From: Gnetum montanum
Lineage: Eukaryota > Streptophyta > Gnetopsida > Gnetales > Gnetaceae
Direction: 5' to 3'
DNA length: 64,000 nt
Assembly (NCBI GenBank): GCA_015680685.1
Contig: MNCI01036208.1
Span: forward strand, 491,284 to 555,283
Of this stretch, positions 36,637 to 48,034 are shown one piece after another. The position numbers were made by a program, and so were the translations under genes. Positions within the stretch are counted from its first letter, which is position 1, and each line of letters opens with the position of its first letter. Under the pieces are notes generated by a model. It saw nothing but the letters and a program-made list of their open reading frames with translations. It was not told the origin of the DNA and made no database searches.

Positions 36637-36766
36637 TTTACAAACAAACAAAGTGTCAATGTGCTTTTGAAGTTATATTATTTGGGAATGATATTAACCT
36701 TGAGGTTCATCCAATGATATTAATGATATCCACTAGACCTAGATAATGCATGTTTTAATAAATAGA

Positions 36767-36785
36767 GTCCCTAGAAATAGTGCCA
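36767..36785 (-). promoter_or_regulatory. primer binding site of element II
   Basis: The plus strand GTCCCTAGAAATAGTGCCA reads TGGCACTATTTCTAGGGAC in sense, one base from the LTR. Same class as IV. Similar to, but not the same as, the tRNA-Asp-type site of I and III. Confidence 0.65.
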
Positions 36786-36786
36786 A

Positions 36787-36930
36787 TGATAAACAATTGA
36801 AAGTACCCCTATGCTCAACTATACAAATCACGAAGCGTTCATACACAATCTGGTCAAATTTCATGGACTCTCAAGTTTTTGATGCACTAGTCTTCTAGGA
36901 AGTGAATCTTGCCCTAAGGTCACTCATTGT
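36787..36930 (-). repeat. 5' LTR of element II, inner part
   Basis: TGATAAACAATTGAAAGTACC... aligns with the start of 8212-9158 and is cut at 36930 by element IV; it continues at 46904. Confidence 0.85.
36926..36930. repeat. target-site duplication of element IV (left), ATTGT
   Basis: Precedes the LTR at 36931. The partner GTTGT at 46899-46903 matches at four of five bases. Confidence 0.75.
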
Positions 36931-37799
36931 TTATAAGTAGCAAGATACCCCTACACCAAACCATATGAATTACTATGGCGTTCACGCATGATCTGGTTGA
37001 AGTTTGTGGACCTATAGTTCTCCAATGCATTGATTCTTCTAGGAAGTAAAATGGGCATTGAGAATGTTCATTGTCTTTCCAACTACACTTGTGAAATTCA
37101 AGGATATGGTTTAAGTGTAACTGAGGTATGTGATTTTTATCATTTTATGTTTTATAAATTTAATCACCTACAACAAGAATGAAAGGTAGAGTAATTTAAG
37201 ATCAAATTCATTTGCTACCTAGCTAGCCTAACACAAGTACCCATTCCACTTTCCTAGAACATCATAAACACGTATAGTGCTACTGGGCTACCAAACATTA
37301 AGTGTTTTTGAATTACCAAGCACTATATGTATGCTCAAAGTAGTTGTGCTCATTAACAACCAAAAATTAATTATTTAATTTAAATGCATTAAAGTAAAGT
37401 GAATAAAATTAAAGTGCATTAAAGAAAACATTAATTTATTCTCAGTGCTGCAAGGATTATCAAAAGGGTTTTTTTATTCCTGTCGCACTACTATGTTCAG
37501 GTACATTAGTGTGCTAACAAAGATTCGTACACACTCAAACTTCTCATGTGGGCACTCAAAAATATTCTAACTTTGGAGAAAACAAACTATAAGAGCTTTG
37601 TTACTTATGACAAAGACTATGAAAAACTATATGAAAACTATGAGCCTAAGCACTATATTTATAGGCTAGCATATACCCCATGATATCAAATATTAAACAT
37701 CATGTCCTAGGCTTCGACATCGAGCATTTGATATCGAAGCTCTAATATCAAATATTCAATATTGAGGTCAACCAAAACATGATTCATCATACCTCCACG
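36931..37799 (-). repeat. 3' LTR of element IV
   Basis: TTATAAGTAGCAAGATACCC... (TG changed to TT) to ...CATGATTCATCA. The outer U3 (37673-37770) contains TTTGATATCGAA and AATATCAAATATT-type palindromes. It pairs with 46074-46898. Confidence 0.9.
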
Positions 37800-37815
37800 A
37801 TTGAATGAAACCTCA
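37800..37815 (-). promoter_or_regulatory. polypurine tract of element IV
   Basis: The plus strand TACCTCCACGATTGAA follows the LTR; sense TTCAATCGTGGAGGTA. Confidence 0.8.
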
Positions 37816-39597
37816 TCCTTGAGTGAATAAGAGGATGAACAAGTTTCATACAAAATATTAGGAAGGTATGGGATTATTGACTAACATAAAAATTGACTTA
37901 GATGGAACAAATACACTCTAAGTGCCCAAATATATGAAGTTACAATCTTTTACAAAATTATGTGTTCATGATAAGAGAAGTGAACATCTTAGGCAAAACT
38001 GACATCCACCCCTCTTGGCAGCTGAAGAGCAAGAGAGAAGAGCCAACAATCATGAACAGTCCTTGTCATGTGGTATTACCACATCATCCCTAGTGAAGAT
38101 AGTTTCACTTTCAGTCCATGCTTCCCATTGTAATCATAACAAAATTGCAAATTAGTATGCAATGTGTAACATATAGCTAGTAAGTACATTGTCTTGTTAG
38201 TGATTACACTCGGTTGGGTTATGATTGTGGTAGATTGATTTCTTTAGTAGTGTTAGTGGGAAGATTGACAAATAGGATAAAATAGAGAAGTGGTCCATTA
38301 AATTTGAAAAAATTCTATACAAGGAAATATTTGATGAGGTTGTAAGAATTCACAACAATAAAAAGGAAAGTTCACCAAAAAATGTTGTGAAGATGTGCAC
38401 AATTGGATGTCATTAATGAGGTAAACAAAAGAATTCAATTGTAAGAGCATCTAAGGGCAAAGAACTTAACTAATCCAACCAAAAGATATGTAAGTGGGTC
38501 CTTCCCAAAGTAGGCATAAGCCTTTTATTACCCTTGCATAACTTCAAATTGAGGAGTCCATGGGCTCTGTGGATGATTAATGGTTATGGAAGGTTAAGCA
38601 CAAAAACCTAGAAGAAACTACCTAATAATTTTAACACATCAAACCAAGACATCGAACAAGAACATGAAACCGATAGTGAGGTGAGACATGGAAAGCATAG
38701 ATGAATGAGAGAGAGTATAATGGAGTTCCAAATAAGGTCACATGAAGTCTCTTGTGAATTTTATGGTTAAATGACTTGATAAGATTCTTCATTAGTCCAA
38801 ACCAAAACCAACCACGTTTAGTGACTTCACATCATCATTCTAAGACTAGTCCATCCCCCTGAGACATAAGAGTACTCCCATAGAATAGCCACCATTCCTT
38901 ATTAAAGAAGAAAAGAGAAGTAAGAAGTGAGGAAGGGCCTTAGTTAGAGGGAACATTCAAGCATGGGTAACATATCTTTCTAGTCCCATAACTAGTGCTT
39001 GTAGCCTATTTATTTTGTCTAAGGGGTGTGCTTTAAATTTTCATTATTTTTTTTTTTTTTTGAAATGGGAACCACACCATGCAAAGACTTATTCAACTTC
39101 CTTTTATTGATCGACACAAAATAGTAAGAAATCCATGAAAACACATATGCATCTAGGTAAACAAAAAGGCACAAAGAATACTGAATCCCCTTGAAGTCAC
39201 ACCCTATTCAAACCTTTGAATCCTTTCCAAATCTAGAAACTACCAGAGTCACAAATTTGTTATAGTTTTATTAATGAAAAAGGGATTGCACATTTCTAGA
39301 CCAAGGAAAACCATAGATTTTGTGGATGGGTGGATTTTGTGGACTCATTTCCTGTTGCATGAAAAGAAACCATATTCTAATCATTAGTAACAAAATTCAA
39401 AGCTAGAATCTAGACATCAACAATCAAATAACAAAATAGTATATACCACATCATTAAATCGTAGTGTACCTAGTTGGCAATAAGATGCTTATTATTAAAA
39501 AAAGATAAGAAAATCACATCCCAATAAACAAAAATATATAAAAATTGTAAAATATTCAAGAAAAAGAAAATGTACTAATGATGTTGTAAAACAAAAA
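37816..39597. other. non-coding spacer of element IV
   Basis: No gene and no extra ORF. It aligns with the spacers of II and I, for example around 38905-39100 and 39480-39590. Confidence 0.7.
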
Positions 39598-39813
39598 TTA
39601 GAAAAGGTTAATAACGTGAAAACAAGAAGATGCAAAATAAAGAATGTGCAAAACAAAAATGAATAAAAAAAAGATGAAAACTAAGGAGCCACTTATATAG
39701 TTAACATGGATGGCCATCTCCCCTACAACTAAGTTGAAAGGAGGAGATTCAAAATATTGAATGTGGTTGTCCATCTGATGAGGTGTTTGTTGTATTAGTT
39801 GCCTTATGCTCAT
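39598..39813 (-). pseudogene. pol C-terminal tail of element IV with a hydrophobic end
   Basis: A 71-codon run: MSIRQLIQQTPHQMDNHIQY, FESPPFNLVVGEMAIHV, then a very hydrophobic stretch (SLVFIFFLFIFVLHILYFAS) to a stop. Element II has a parallel GEMAIHANHPYVSLFFLFFP at 21040-21130. The hydrophobic part coincides with a T-rich sense tract, so it may be a consequence of base composition and not a real membrane anchor. Confidence 0.4.
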
Positions 39814-39829
39814 GTAAAGGTTTGACTAG

Positions 39830-40960
39830 TTGTTTGTTAACTAGCTGTTTCTTATCTGGACTCTTAGGTTTGTAGATCATCATGGTCCTAGAAGGAAAAT
39901 TTTCATACATTATATAAGGTCCTTCTCACAATGTTTGAAACTTAGTTCGTTGAGGTACATGTGTGGAATTCTATTATAGAACCTTATCTCCTAGTTGAAA
40001 TTTGACTTTCCTGATTTTAAGGTCATGGTGCTTTTTGTTGTAGGCCTTGTGTAACATGTTAGATGATAGGGCCACCAATCATTTTTCATCTAGCAGGTTG
40101 AGATTCATTAGTCTTTCCTTTTGTGCTAGACTCAAGTCAAGGTTGAGGTCACAAATTGTTGAAAGTGTATGGAGCTTGTATTAAATAGGAAGTATTGATA
40201 ATTTTTCGTACACAAGCTCATAGGAAGAGTAACTTATAGGAAGTTTCCATGTTGAGCGGTAGGCCCAAAGGACATCATTAAGTTTCATGTTCTAGTCTTT
40301 CCTATATTTGCTAACAGTTTTTGTTAGAATCCTTGTGATTTCCCTATTGGTAACCTTAGCTTGACCATTGGCTTGGGGGTGGTAGGGTGTTGTGAGTTTA
40401 TGTTCAACTCCCAAGCATTGCATGAGCTTCTGAAAAGTAGTGCCTATAAAGTGAGTTTCATTATAAAAAATTAATGCATGTAGCACACCAAACCTATTTA
40501 CAACATTTTGTTGGACAAACCAAGCAGCACTAGAAGACAGTCAATGATGGTTGTTGCTTCTACCCATTTCATACAATAGTCAATAGTGACTATGATGTAC
40601 ATTATTCCATTTGATATGGGTGTGATGGGACCCATGAAATTAATGCCCCAAATGTCGAATGTTTCTAGTGGTTAAATTCATTATTGAGGTTCTTTCATTT
40701 GAGTAGTCATTCCACCATCTCATTAGCATCATTCACAAGAGTGGACATATTGATGAGCATCCCTGAAGATTGTTAGCCAATAGTACCCTACCATAAGGAT
40801 TTTAATGACAGTGCATCTCCCAGCATAGTGGCCTTTGCAGGGGCCTTCATGAACATCTTAGAGAATGTGTAGTTGATTAGCATCAGGGACACACCATTGA
40901 ACTAGGTCATCAGTGCACACCTTGTAGAGGTGTCCATTGATCTTTATGAAGCATTTTACC
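39830..40960 (-). pseudogene. integrase of element IV, decayed
   Basis: ALIFYNETHFIGTTFQKLMQ and LTTPYHPQANGQAKVTNREI (40486-40292) are the integrase core. The second Asp (usually DNGTHF) is Tyr and the catalytic Glu (usually AEV) is Lys, so two of the three acidic residues are lost. The remainder aligns with 21430-22420. Confidence 0.8.
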
Positions 40961-41159
40961 TAGTGAAGAAACTATTTTTTCTTCTGATAGTCCAACCCTT
41001 TTGATATCTCTTGAGTGAGAAGATAGGTGAGAATTCCATCATACCATTTAGGCTCATTTGGCAATTACTTAGGTATAGCCCCAACAAAGAGGAGTTCATT
41101 AAGAAACATATCAGATAGTGGGTTTTCCTTCTCTTTGTTGTCCCATCATAACTGAGACA

Positions 41160-42766
41160 AGTGATCAGTGACCACATTCTCAATGCCTTTTCATTCTACC
41201 ATCATAAGATCGAATTCCTGCAAGATCACTAGACACTATATGACACAAGGGCTTACTATTGGCTTGTTCATCAAGAAGCAAATGGCACTATGGTCAGTAT
41301 GCATAAATACTTTGTATCCAAGCACATAATGTCTAAAATTTTCTAGAGAAAACACCATTGCCATTAGTTCTTTTTCTGTAGTGGTGTAGTTTAGTTGTAC
41401 ATCCACAATGGTTTGGTTGGCACAGTGGACGTAGAATGGGTATTTCTTATCATACATCTATGTAAGCATGGCTGCCAAGGCATAATTTGATGCATCCGTC
41501 ATGACATGAAATGGTTTGAACTAGTCAAGTGCTTATAGGATTGGAGTTTCTATAAGTTTCTCTTTCAGCTATTAGAATTCTTTTTCACATTCCATGGTCC
41601 AGACAAGTGGTGAATCTTTCTTTGTTAGCTCCACCAACGACTTTGCAATCTTAGAGAAATTCTCTATGAATCTTCAGTAGTAGCTAGTATATCCAAGGAA
41701 TGATTGAACATCCTTGACAGTTTCTGGTTATTGAGTTATTCCTTAGATGATCCTTATTTTCTTAGGGTCTACCTCAATTCCTACTTGTGATATCCTATGC
41801 CCCAATACAATGCCTTTCTAGATCATCAAATGACTCTTTTGTCAATTGAGCCACAAGTTGGTTTCAACACATCATTTTAACACTTGCTCAAGGGAGTCTA
41901 GGGCTTGCTCAAATGTAGCTCCATAAGTGGAGAAGTCATCCATAAATTCTTTCATGCCACTTCTAATTTGCTATTGAAAATTTCTTAGAACTAGGCGTTG
42001 GAATGTAGCAGGAGCACTGCATAGAAAAAATGACATCGTATGATATGCAAAAGTTCCCTAAGGACTTGTGAATGTTATCTTTGCCTAGTTCTTTGGTGCA
42101 ATTTGATTTTGGTTATAGCTACTATAACCATCTAGAAAACTATAGTAGCAATGCCCAGATATTATGTTTAACACTTGATCAACAAATGGCAATGGAAAAT
42201 GGTCCTTGAATATTGCCATATTCAATAGCTAAAAATCATTGTAGACTTCGCCACTTGCCATCTTTCTTTGGCACAATCAAAAGTGGACTAAGCCACTCAC
42301 TATCCACAATGGGATAAATGAACCCTGCCTTGAGGAGTTGTTTGATTTCCTCTTTGACAATTTTCTTCAGTTTCGGATTCAATCACCTCTATGGCTACCT
42401 CTTTGGCTTCATGGTAGGATCAATGTAGATGCAATGCTGGCATATCCTAGGATCAATCCCTGTGAGTTCAGGATATGACCAAGCAAAAGCTGCAAACCAT
42501 TTTTCAACTACATTCAATAACATCTTTTTCTGCTCTAGAGCAATATTTGCATTGATCATGACCAGCTTCCCATTTTTTAAGAACACATATTCCATGCTAG
42601 CAAATAGCATTTTTAGTTCAAGAGGTTCTTGCTTAAAATTTTTAGGAATTCTCAACTCTCTCCAATAGGTATCATCATTTGCATCATTAGAGAGTTGGTG
42701 ATGAAATTGCTCTAATTCATCCATACCTATGACATATGTGCATGTCAAGCTCTCAGTCAATTCCAT
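41160..42766 (-). pseudogene. reverse transcriptase and RNase H of element IV, decayed
   Basis: RT N-terminal run 42766-42395 (YWRELRIPKNFKQEPLELKM, WSYPELTGIDPRICQHCIYI), then FIYPIVDSEWLSPLLIVPKK near 42280-42340, broken frames, and EFMDDF near 41935-41955 (catalytic FMDD intact). RNase H at 41457-41236 has LNYTTTEKELMAMVFSLENF and VFMHTDHSAICFLMNKP with the expected Glu and Asp. The family role is cDNA synthesis. Stops occur between all blocks. Confidence 0.85.
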
Positions 42767-42829
42767 ACAAAGTGTGCTACTCTCAAAATTAGTGGGTGCC
42801 CTCCTATTTTGTGGCTATTGTGTACAAAC

Positions 42830-43300
42830 ACGTTTGAATTTCTACTTCTAGTGCACACTGCTTACATGTAGAGATGGATGCTTATTTCACTACCCAAAGT
42901 TTCTGCACACAATTTCACTTTGTATCTTTGTACACAATGCATGGAACTCGCTTCTTCTTTATCTTTCTAAATGCATTTTCATTAAATATTTCTAGGGAAA
43001 TATCTATGATGTCCATTCTTGCATCAATGGTTCTTAGCCATGTCCTTCCAATGATGATTGGAAAGTATCCTTTGCAGTTCTCCACTTTGATCACTAAGAA
43101 ATCGATAGGATAAGACCACCTACAAATAGTGATCACAATGTCTTCTACCAATCCCAATGGAATAGTGATGAACTAGTCTACCAATTCTAATTTGATATTG
43201 CTCTTCTTGAGAGGAGGCGGGTTCTATGCAATATACATCTGATGAAAAATTGGGTTCACATCAGAACTTGAGTCAAGAGGAGCTTTGCATCATTCATTCT
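42830..43300 (-). pseudogene. aspartic protease of element IV, decayed
   Basis: GLVEDIVITICRWSYPIDFL and FPIIIGRTWLRTIDARM (43157-42915) match the IIGRPWL region. The active site near 43265-43300 reads APLDSSSDVNPIF, so DSG has become DSS. Confidence 0.75.
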
Positions 43301-43329
43301 CAGCAATCTACAAATAAATAAGAGGGCTT

Positions 43330-45914
43330 CCAGGATCAGGTAACTTCCTAGGAAGGTTTCCAATATCAAATAAGGTGTAAATAAGCATTATAGTATGGAT
43401 CTTGGGTGGTGTTTGATTTGAAGAGGACTCAAAGGAATTTGATACAAAGGAAGATGAAGGGATAGGGTTTTCAACCACAAATGCATTTGAGGGCTTAGGA
43501 AAACCATGAGGTCGAAGAAAAGGTCTTTTCTTTCATCAAGTATTTGACCCACTTGGTTGATGAACCAGTTGTAGACTAATGACCCTAGTAGCGTTGCGTT
43601 GTTGCAATTGAGCTGGTAGTTCACCCTACATAGGTAGAGTAGGTGGGAGTTGTGTAGAGGAAGGAGGAACATGTGCAGAAATAGAAGGATGATAAGGGTA
43701 AGAGGTGGTATCCATTCTTGCATGTGGAGAATGCATTCAATAATTAGCAGGAGGACAGTAGTGAGGTTGAAAAGTAAAAATGTTACTATAGAAGTCATGT
43801 GGAGACAGAAGTTACTGAACATAGTACCCATATGGATCAGGTTGCTATCAGGGTATTGCTACCTTAGTGGTGCCAGTGCCCATGACTATGGTTGTTGCCA
43901 CAATTGATAATGTTCATATGGTTACGGTGGAGTTCCAATTGGATAATACTATTGTTGCTAAATTACCTTGAGGATAAGGAAATCTTCTGGATGTTTTCCT
44001 TTCTATTAGTCATGGATGCAAAGCATACACCCCAGACTCTTGTATGTGTGACACTATGGGACAACATTCCTTAGGACATTCATACTAGTAGACATCACAT
44101 CCACCATCATCATCTAATTTACTTCTTACAACTTCTTCTATTGTAGCAATCTTTCCCTTACATTTTTTATAGGCACATTCAACTTTCTTGCACCTCCTAC
44201 GCTCATAATGACTACCTTGTTCTTTGGACTCTTCAACAATTTTTAGGACAACTTGAAATTTTCTATCCATGGAGTCCCATAACTAATCAACCTTGGCCAT
44301 AATTTTGGATTGAAATTTTTAGAGCAATAAGGTTTTCCTATTCACCACCTCATCAAGTATTGATTCTTCTTCACTATCATAGAATCAAACCTCCATCTCT
44401 CAAATGGAAGGATCGCAATTATATTCTTATGCACTTTCTCTTTTTCTTAATTCACCTTCCTCTTTAGCTACCTACTTGATCAATCTTTAAATCTGATAGG
44501 CACTTAATTCTACCAACCGTCCTTGGGCATAGATGCTAAGGGTTCTCCTTATCTCTAATCAAAGCCTATCTACAATGTGGTGAAGTTGGTCTAGTTGAGA
44601 AAAACCATGGCCAAGACATCTGTGCATTAAGGAATAGTATGGGCCAATGGTAGCATCTAAGGGTTCATGTGTTCCTTGTTTCCATCTTTGGATCTACCTT
44701 CTCAAGTTGGATACTTTGGAGTATGTTTGATATTTGTCATTGAATAATTCAAACATGGTACTTCATTGTCTAATAGATTCTGACTCTATGGACCGATACC
44801 AATTCTCTTCTTCATTGATGAGTGTCCTTGGGAACAAGTTAAGTTTTTGCCACTTAATATCTATGTTCTGTAAGGCACATGCATCTTGAAAAGCTTGGAG
44901 ATGGTTCTGTAGATCCAAGTTATGTTCCCCTTAGAACCTAAGGATATTGTTCATATCTAGCCTCCTGATCTGACTGTCCTTCACATGTATTTTTAGAATT
45001 TGTACTACCTTTGCAATGTTTAGCATACTTTGAGTAGCAAGCAAAGGCTCATCGAGGCCTTGATTTTAGTGCCTCCGATGCCCTCTACTACCCCTTCGTT
45101 CATGGCGATGTGTCTCTCTTGAATGTCCATGCCCTTAATCCTACCTTGCTCGATGGTCCCTTTGATCATTTCAGTATTGTCAGTCATTTTAGTCACCTCC
45201 ACCACGATTGCACCCCCTACAGTTATGGTCAAAGCCAAAAAAAAGAAGAAAATGAAATGAAGGTGAAGATGAAGGAGGAATAGCACCATCACAGTGCCTA
45301 CTACCACCTCTTTGATGATCATGACCATGATCACGATCTTGTTTCTTGGCCGCATTCTTACCTTCACTTGCCTTTTTGGATCCTTCTTTATTATTAGATC
45401 CATTTTTGCTAGAACCAGGATTATCAATTATGGACTATAAGTTTTGGTTTTGACCTCCTTCACTAAAGTCAAAGAGAGAAATTTCACTAAATGGAAAACC
45501 CCTAGAGAAGGGCTCTCCACCATCTTTTTGGTATAACAAGAATGGAAAATCATTAAATCCTTTTCTCTTTGTAAATTCATAATGTTGTTCTAACTAGAAA
45601 TCCCATAGACATTGTGCCTTAGTGGGATGATAATCCCTGGCATCAGTGTCTTGCACAACATACTCAGCATGAAGTTCCTAGAGATCCCATCGTATAAGCA
45701 TTTGTTGGAGTGTGGCAAGAACAAATCAATCAAGCGGCAACATAATCTTACCCTCCATGTCATGCCACCGCAGCTATTCATCCTAATGTAGGATGAAGGT
45801 GAAGTTGGGTACATACTCATCAAGATGAGCATACACCACTCGATATTTTTGGGGCATAGGTTGATGAACTCCATTAGACTTGGGTAGAGAAGCACTCCTG
45901 TGAGAAGAAGACAT
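43330..45914 (-). pseudogene. gag of element IV, decayed
   Basis: ATG on the minus strand at 45914 opens MSSSHRSASLPKSNGVHQ, then YRVVYAHLDEYVPNFTFIL. A Lys/Ser/Asn-rich segment (about 45320-45420), the gag core near 44650-44920, the CDVY-YECPKECCPIVSH motif at about 44050-44105 and a Gln/Pro-rich tail follow. Frameshifts and stops are present throughout. Confidence 0.75.
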
Positions 45915-46052
45915 TTTATGTTAGAGAATAAAAATGCAATGTGCTTCTTAAAACTATTGTAGTAATCTTAAGATGTGATATGACTCTAAAGTTTGTACCA
46001 ATGATTTAAATAATTTTCACTAAATCCTAGATAGCACATGAAACAATGAAAA

Positions 46053-46072
46053 GGTCCCTAGAAATGGGGCCA
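46053..46072 (-). promoter_or_regulatory. primer binding site of element IV
   Basis: The plus strand GGTCCCTAGAAATGGGGCCA reads TGGCCCCATTTCTAGGGACC in sense, next to the LTR. It shares ATTTCTAGGGAC with element II. The priming tRNA is uncertain; tRNA-Asp is possible with mismatches. Confidence 0.65.
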
Positions 46073-46073
46073 A

Positions 46074-46898
46074 TGATGAGTAGCAAGGTATCCCTACGTC
46101 TAACCATATGAATCACTAAGGTGTTCACATGAAATCTGGTTGAATTCTATGGACCTATAGTTCTCTAATCTACTAATTCTTCTAGGAAGTGAAATGGGCA
46201 TTGAGAACATTCATTGTCTTCCTAACTACACTTTTGAAGTTCAAGGATATGGTTTAAGTGTAATTGAGGTACATGATTTTTATCATTTTATGTTTTATAA
46301 ATTTAATCACCTATAATAAGAATGAAAATAGAGTAATTTAAGATCTATTTCATTTACTACCTAGTTAGCCTAACACAAGTACCAGTCCCACTTTCTTGGA
46401 AACATCCTAAACACATATAGTGCTGCTAGGCTACCAAACGTTACACATTTATGGGTTACCAAGCACTATATGTATGCTCAAAGTAGTCGTGCTTGTGTTC
46501 ATTAACGACAAGAAATTAATTTCTTAATTTAAATGCATCAAAGTAAAGTGCATTAAATGAAACATTAATCTATTCTCAATGCTGCAAGGATTATCAAAAG
46601 GGTTCGTTTTTACTCCCATTACACTGTTGTGCTTAAGTACATCAATGCACAAACAAAGATCCATACACACTCAGACTCCTACTATGGGCACTCAAAAATA
46701 TTCTAACTTTTGAGAAAATAAAATATAAGAGCTTTGCTATCTATGGCAAAGACTATGAAAACTATATTTATAGTTTGGCGTATACCTCACGATATCAGAT
46801 ATTTGATATTGCATCCTAGGCTCTAACATTGGGTAATTGATGTCAAGGCTCCAATATCGAATATCTAATATCAAAGCTAGTCAAAACATGATTCATCA
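46074..46898 (-). repeat. 5' LTR of element IV
   Basis: TGATGAGTAGCAAGGTATCC... to ...CATGATTCATCA. The outer U3 (46790-46880) has CGATATCAGATATTTGATAT-type palindromes. Confidence 0.9.
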
Positions 46899-46903
46899 GT
46901 TGT

Positions 46904-47580
46904 CTTCCCAATTACACTTGCGAAGTACAAAGGTATGGTTAAGTGCAATTGAGTTATATGATTTTTGTCATTTTATGTTTTATGTTCTTTGGTGCTTGAA
47001 AAGAGAGATAAAGTAATTTAATGACTAATTTGATCTAATTAACTAAATAGTCTCTAGCTCACCGTAACACAAGCATCTGGTCCCAGTTTCTATACACATC
47101 CTAAACCTACCCTTGCATAGTTGGGTTACCAAGTGCTACACTACTGGGCGCATCAAGCAATAACATTGTTGGGATTACCAAGCTAACACGTGCTACACTC
47201 GAAGCGGTCATACTTATGTATTTAATCTATGTAGCTTATCTCACTTAATTAGCTTAATTAATGAAAAACATTAAATTATTAACAAAAAGCATTAAATGCG
47301 TGATTAAATATCTAAACTATCCAGAATGTTGTAGGGTTTATAAAGAAGCTTGTCTTTACTGCCATACACACTGTCATGCTTAGGTACAACAATGCTCGAA
47401 TAAATATCCGTACATTCAATGACTCTTGCTACAGGCACTCGGGGAAATATTCTAACTTTCAAATGTAAAAACTGCAAGATTTCGGCTACTACTATGAATT
47501 GGATGCCCATAAACATAGCTGGGAGCTTTTATTTATAGTTTTTCCTAGGGCTACGTCGATGGGGCCCCATCAATGCAACA
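46904..47580 (-). repeat. 5' LTR of element II, outer part
   Basis: Resumes the LTR interrupted at 36930 (GTCTTCCCAATTACACTTGC...). It aligns with 8360-9080 of the 3' LTR and ends at GCAACA near 47580 without the final CTCATCA, so it looks truncated. The CCCATCAATG palindromic block is much shorter than in the 3' LTR. Confidence 0.8.
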
Positions 47581-47664
47581 AATGATTTTTTTCTGCTTAT
47601 TATTAATATTTTTTTGAGGTTTGATTACCACAACCCCCACTTCTCTCCCTTAAATTTTACTTGA

Positions 47665-47760
47665 ATACAATGGGTTGTCAACCTAGTGGTAAGACTTTTG
47701 ATTTGATAGCTTTAAGTTATGGGTTCAATTCTAGTGGGTAATACTCAATTATAAAGTTCT
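47665..47760 (+). repeat. tRNA-derived SINE-like sequence, copy 1
   Basis: TCAACCTAGTGGTAAGAC (about 47679-47696) resembles an RNA polymerase III box A and GGGTTCAATTCTAG (47721-47734) a box B, spaced as in tRNA genes. A related copy lies at 48035. It is not a tRNA gene: no acceptor stem was found. Confidence 0.4.
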
Positions 47761-47778
47761 CATTTGAGAAGGTATGCT

Positions 47779-47942
47779 CTCATAGCTTATGACTGGCTAG
47801 TCACTAGTGTATTTGATATTAGGTAAATAATGATCCTTCTTAGGGTTTTGAAGTTATATCCTCATAGCTTATCATTGGCTAGTCACTAGAGTATTTGATA
47901 TAAGGTAAATAATAATCCTTCTTAGGATTTTGAACATATAAC
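47779..47942 (+). repeat. 82-bp tandem duplication
   Basis: CTCATAGCTTATGACTGGCT... at 47779 recurs at 47861 with few changes. Confidence 0.85.
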
Positions 47943-48034
47943 CTATGTATTAAGAAGCTTTATATCTATGGTATAAATTAACTACTTACTCCTAACACTT
48001 ATATTGTAGAAGAAGATAATTCAATGGCTTAATA

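Larger units (their letters stand above)
36931..46898 (-). mobile_element. Ty3/gypsy element IV, full gag-pol layout
   Basis: LTR-to-LTR unit of 9968 bp inserted in the 5' LTR of element II. 3' LTR 36931-37799, PPT 37800, spacer, pol (INT, RNase H, RT, PR) 39598-43300, gag 43330-45914, primer site 46053-46072, 5' LTR 46074-46898. It lacks the extra coiled-coil ORF of II and III. Coding parts contain frameshifts and lost catalytic residues. Confidence 0.9.
8212..47580 (-). mobile_element. Ty3/gypsy element II, host of three nested elements
   Basis: Left to right (its 3' to 5' direction): 3' LTR 8212-9158, PPT, extra ORF (9400-11429 continuing at 18281-19099), spacer, INT, RNase H, RT, protease, gag (to 27006, continuing 36356-36636), primer site 36767-36785 and 5' LTR (36787-36930 continuing 46904-47580). 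Element I splits the extra ORF, III splits gag and IV splits the 5' LTR, each with a target-site duplication. With these removed it is about 13.2 kb. RT motifs such as KMSFGLCNTPATFQ and FMDDF place it in the chromovirus-free Athila/Tat side of gypsy (inference). The 5' LTR seems clipped at its outer end, and I see no duplication around the whole element. Confidence 0.85.

Noticed and set aside
21116-39735. CCCCCATGACT-type blocks in gag (15243, 34119) and after pol (21118, 39717) as possible central polypurine tracts
   Set aside because: They resemble the 3' PPT, but lie in coding frames (QSWG- or VMGEMA-type residues) and do not adjoin an LTR. Coding constraint is the simpler explanation.
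8212-47580. A host gene inside the gypsy cluster
   Set aside because: Every longer ORF there falls in gag, pol, the extra ORF, or their shadows.
47679-47734. A true tRNA gene
   Set aside because: Box A and B-like words are present, but no cloverleaf with paired acceptor stem could be drawn.
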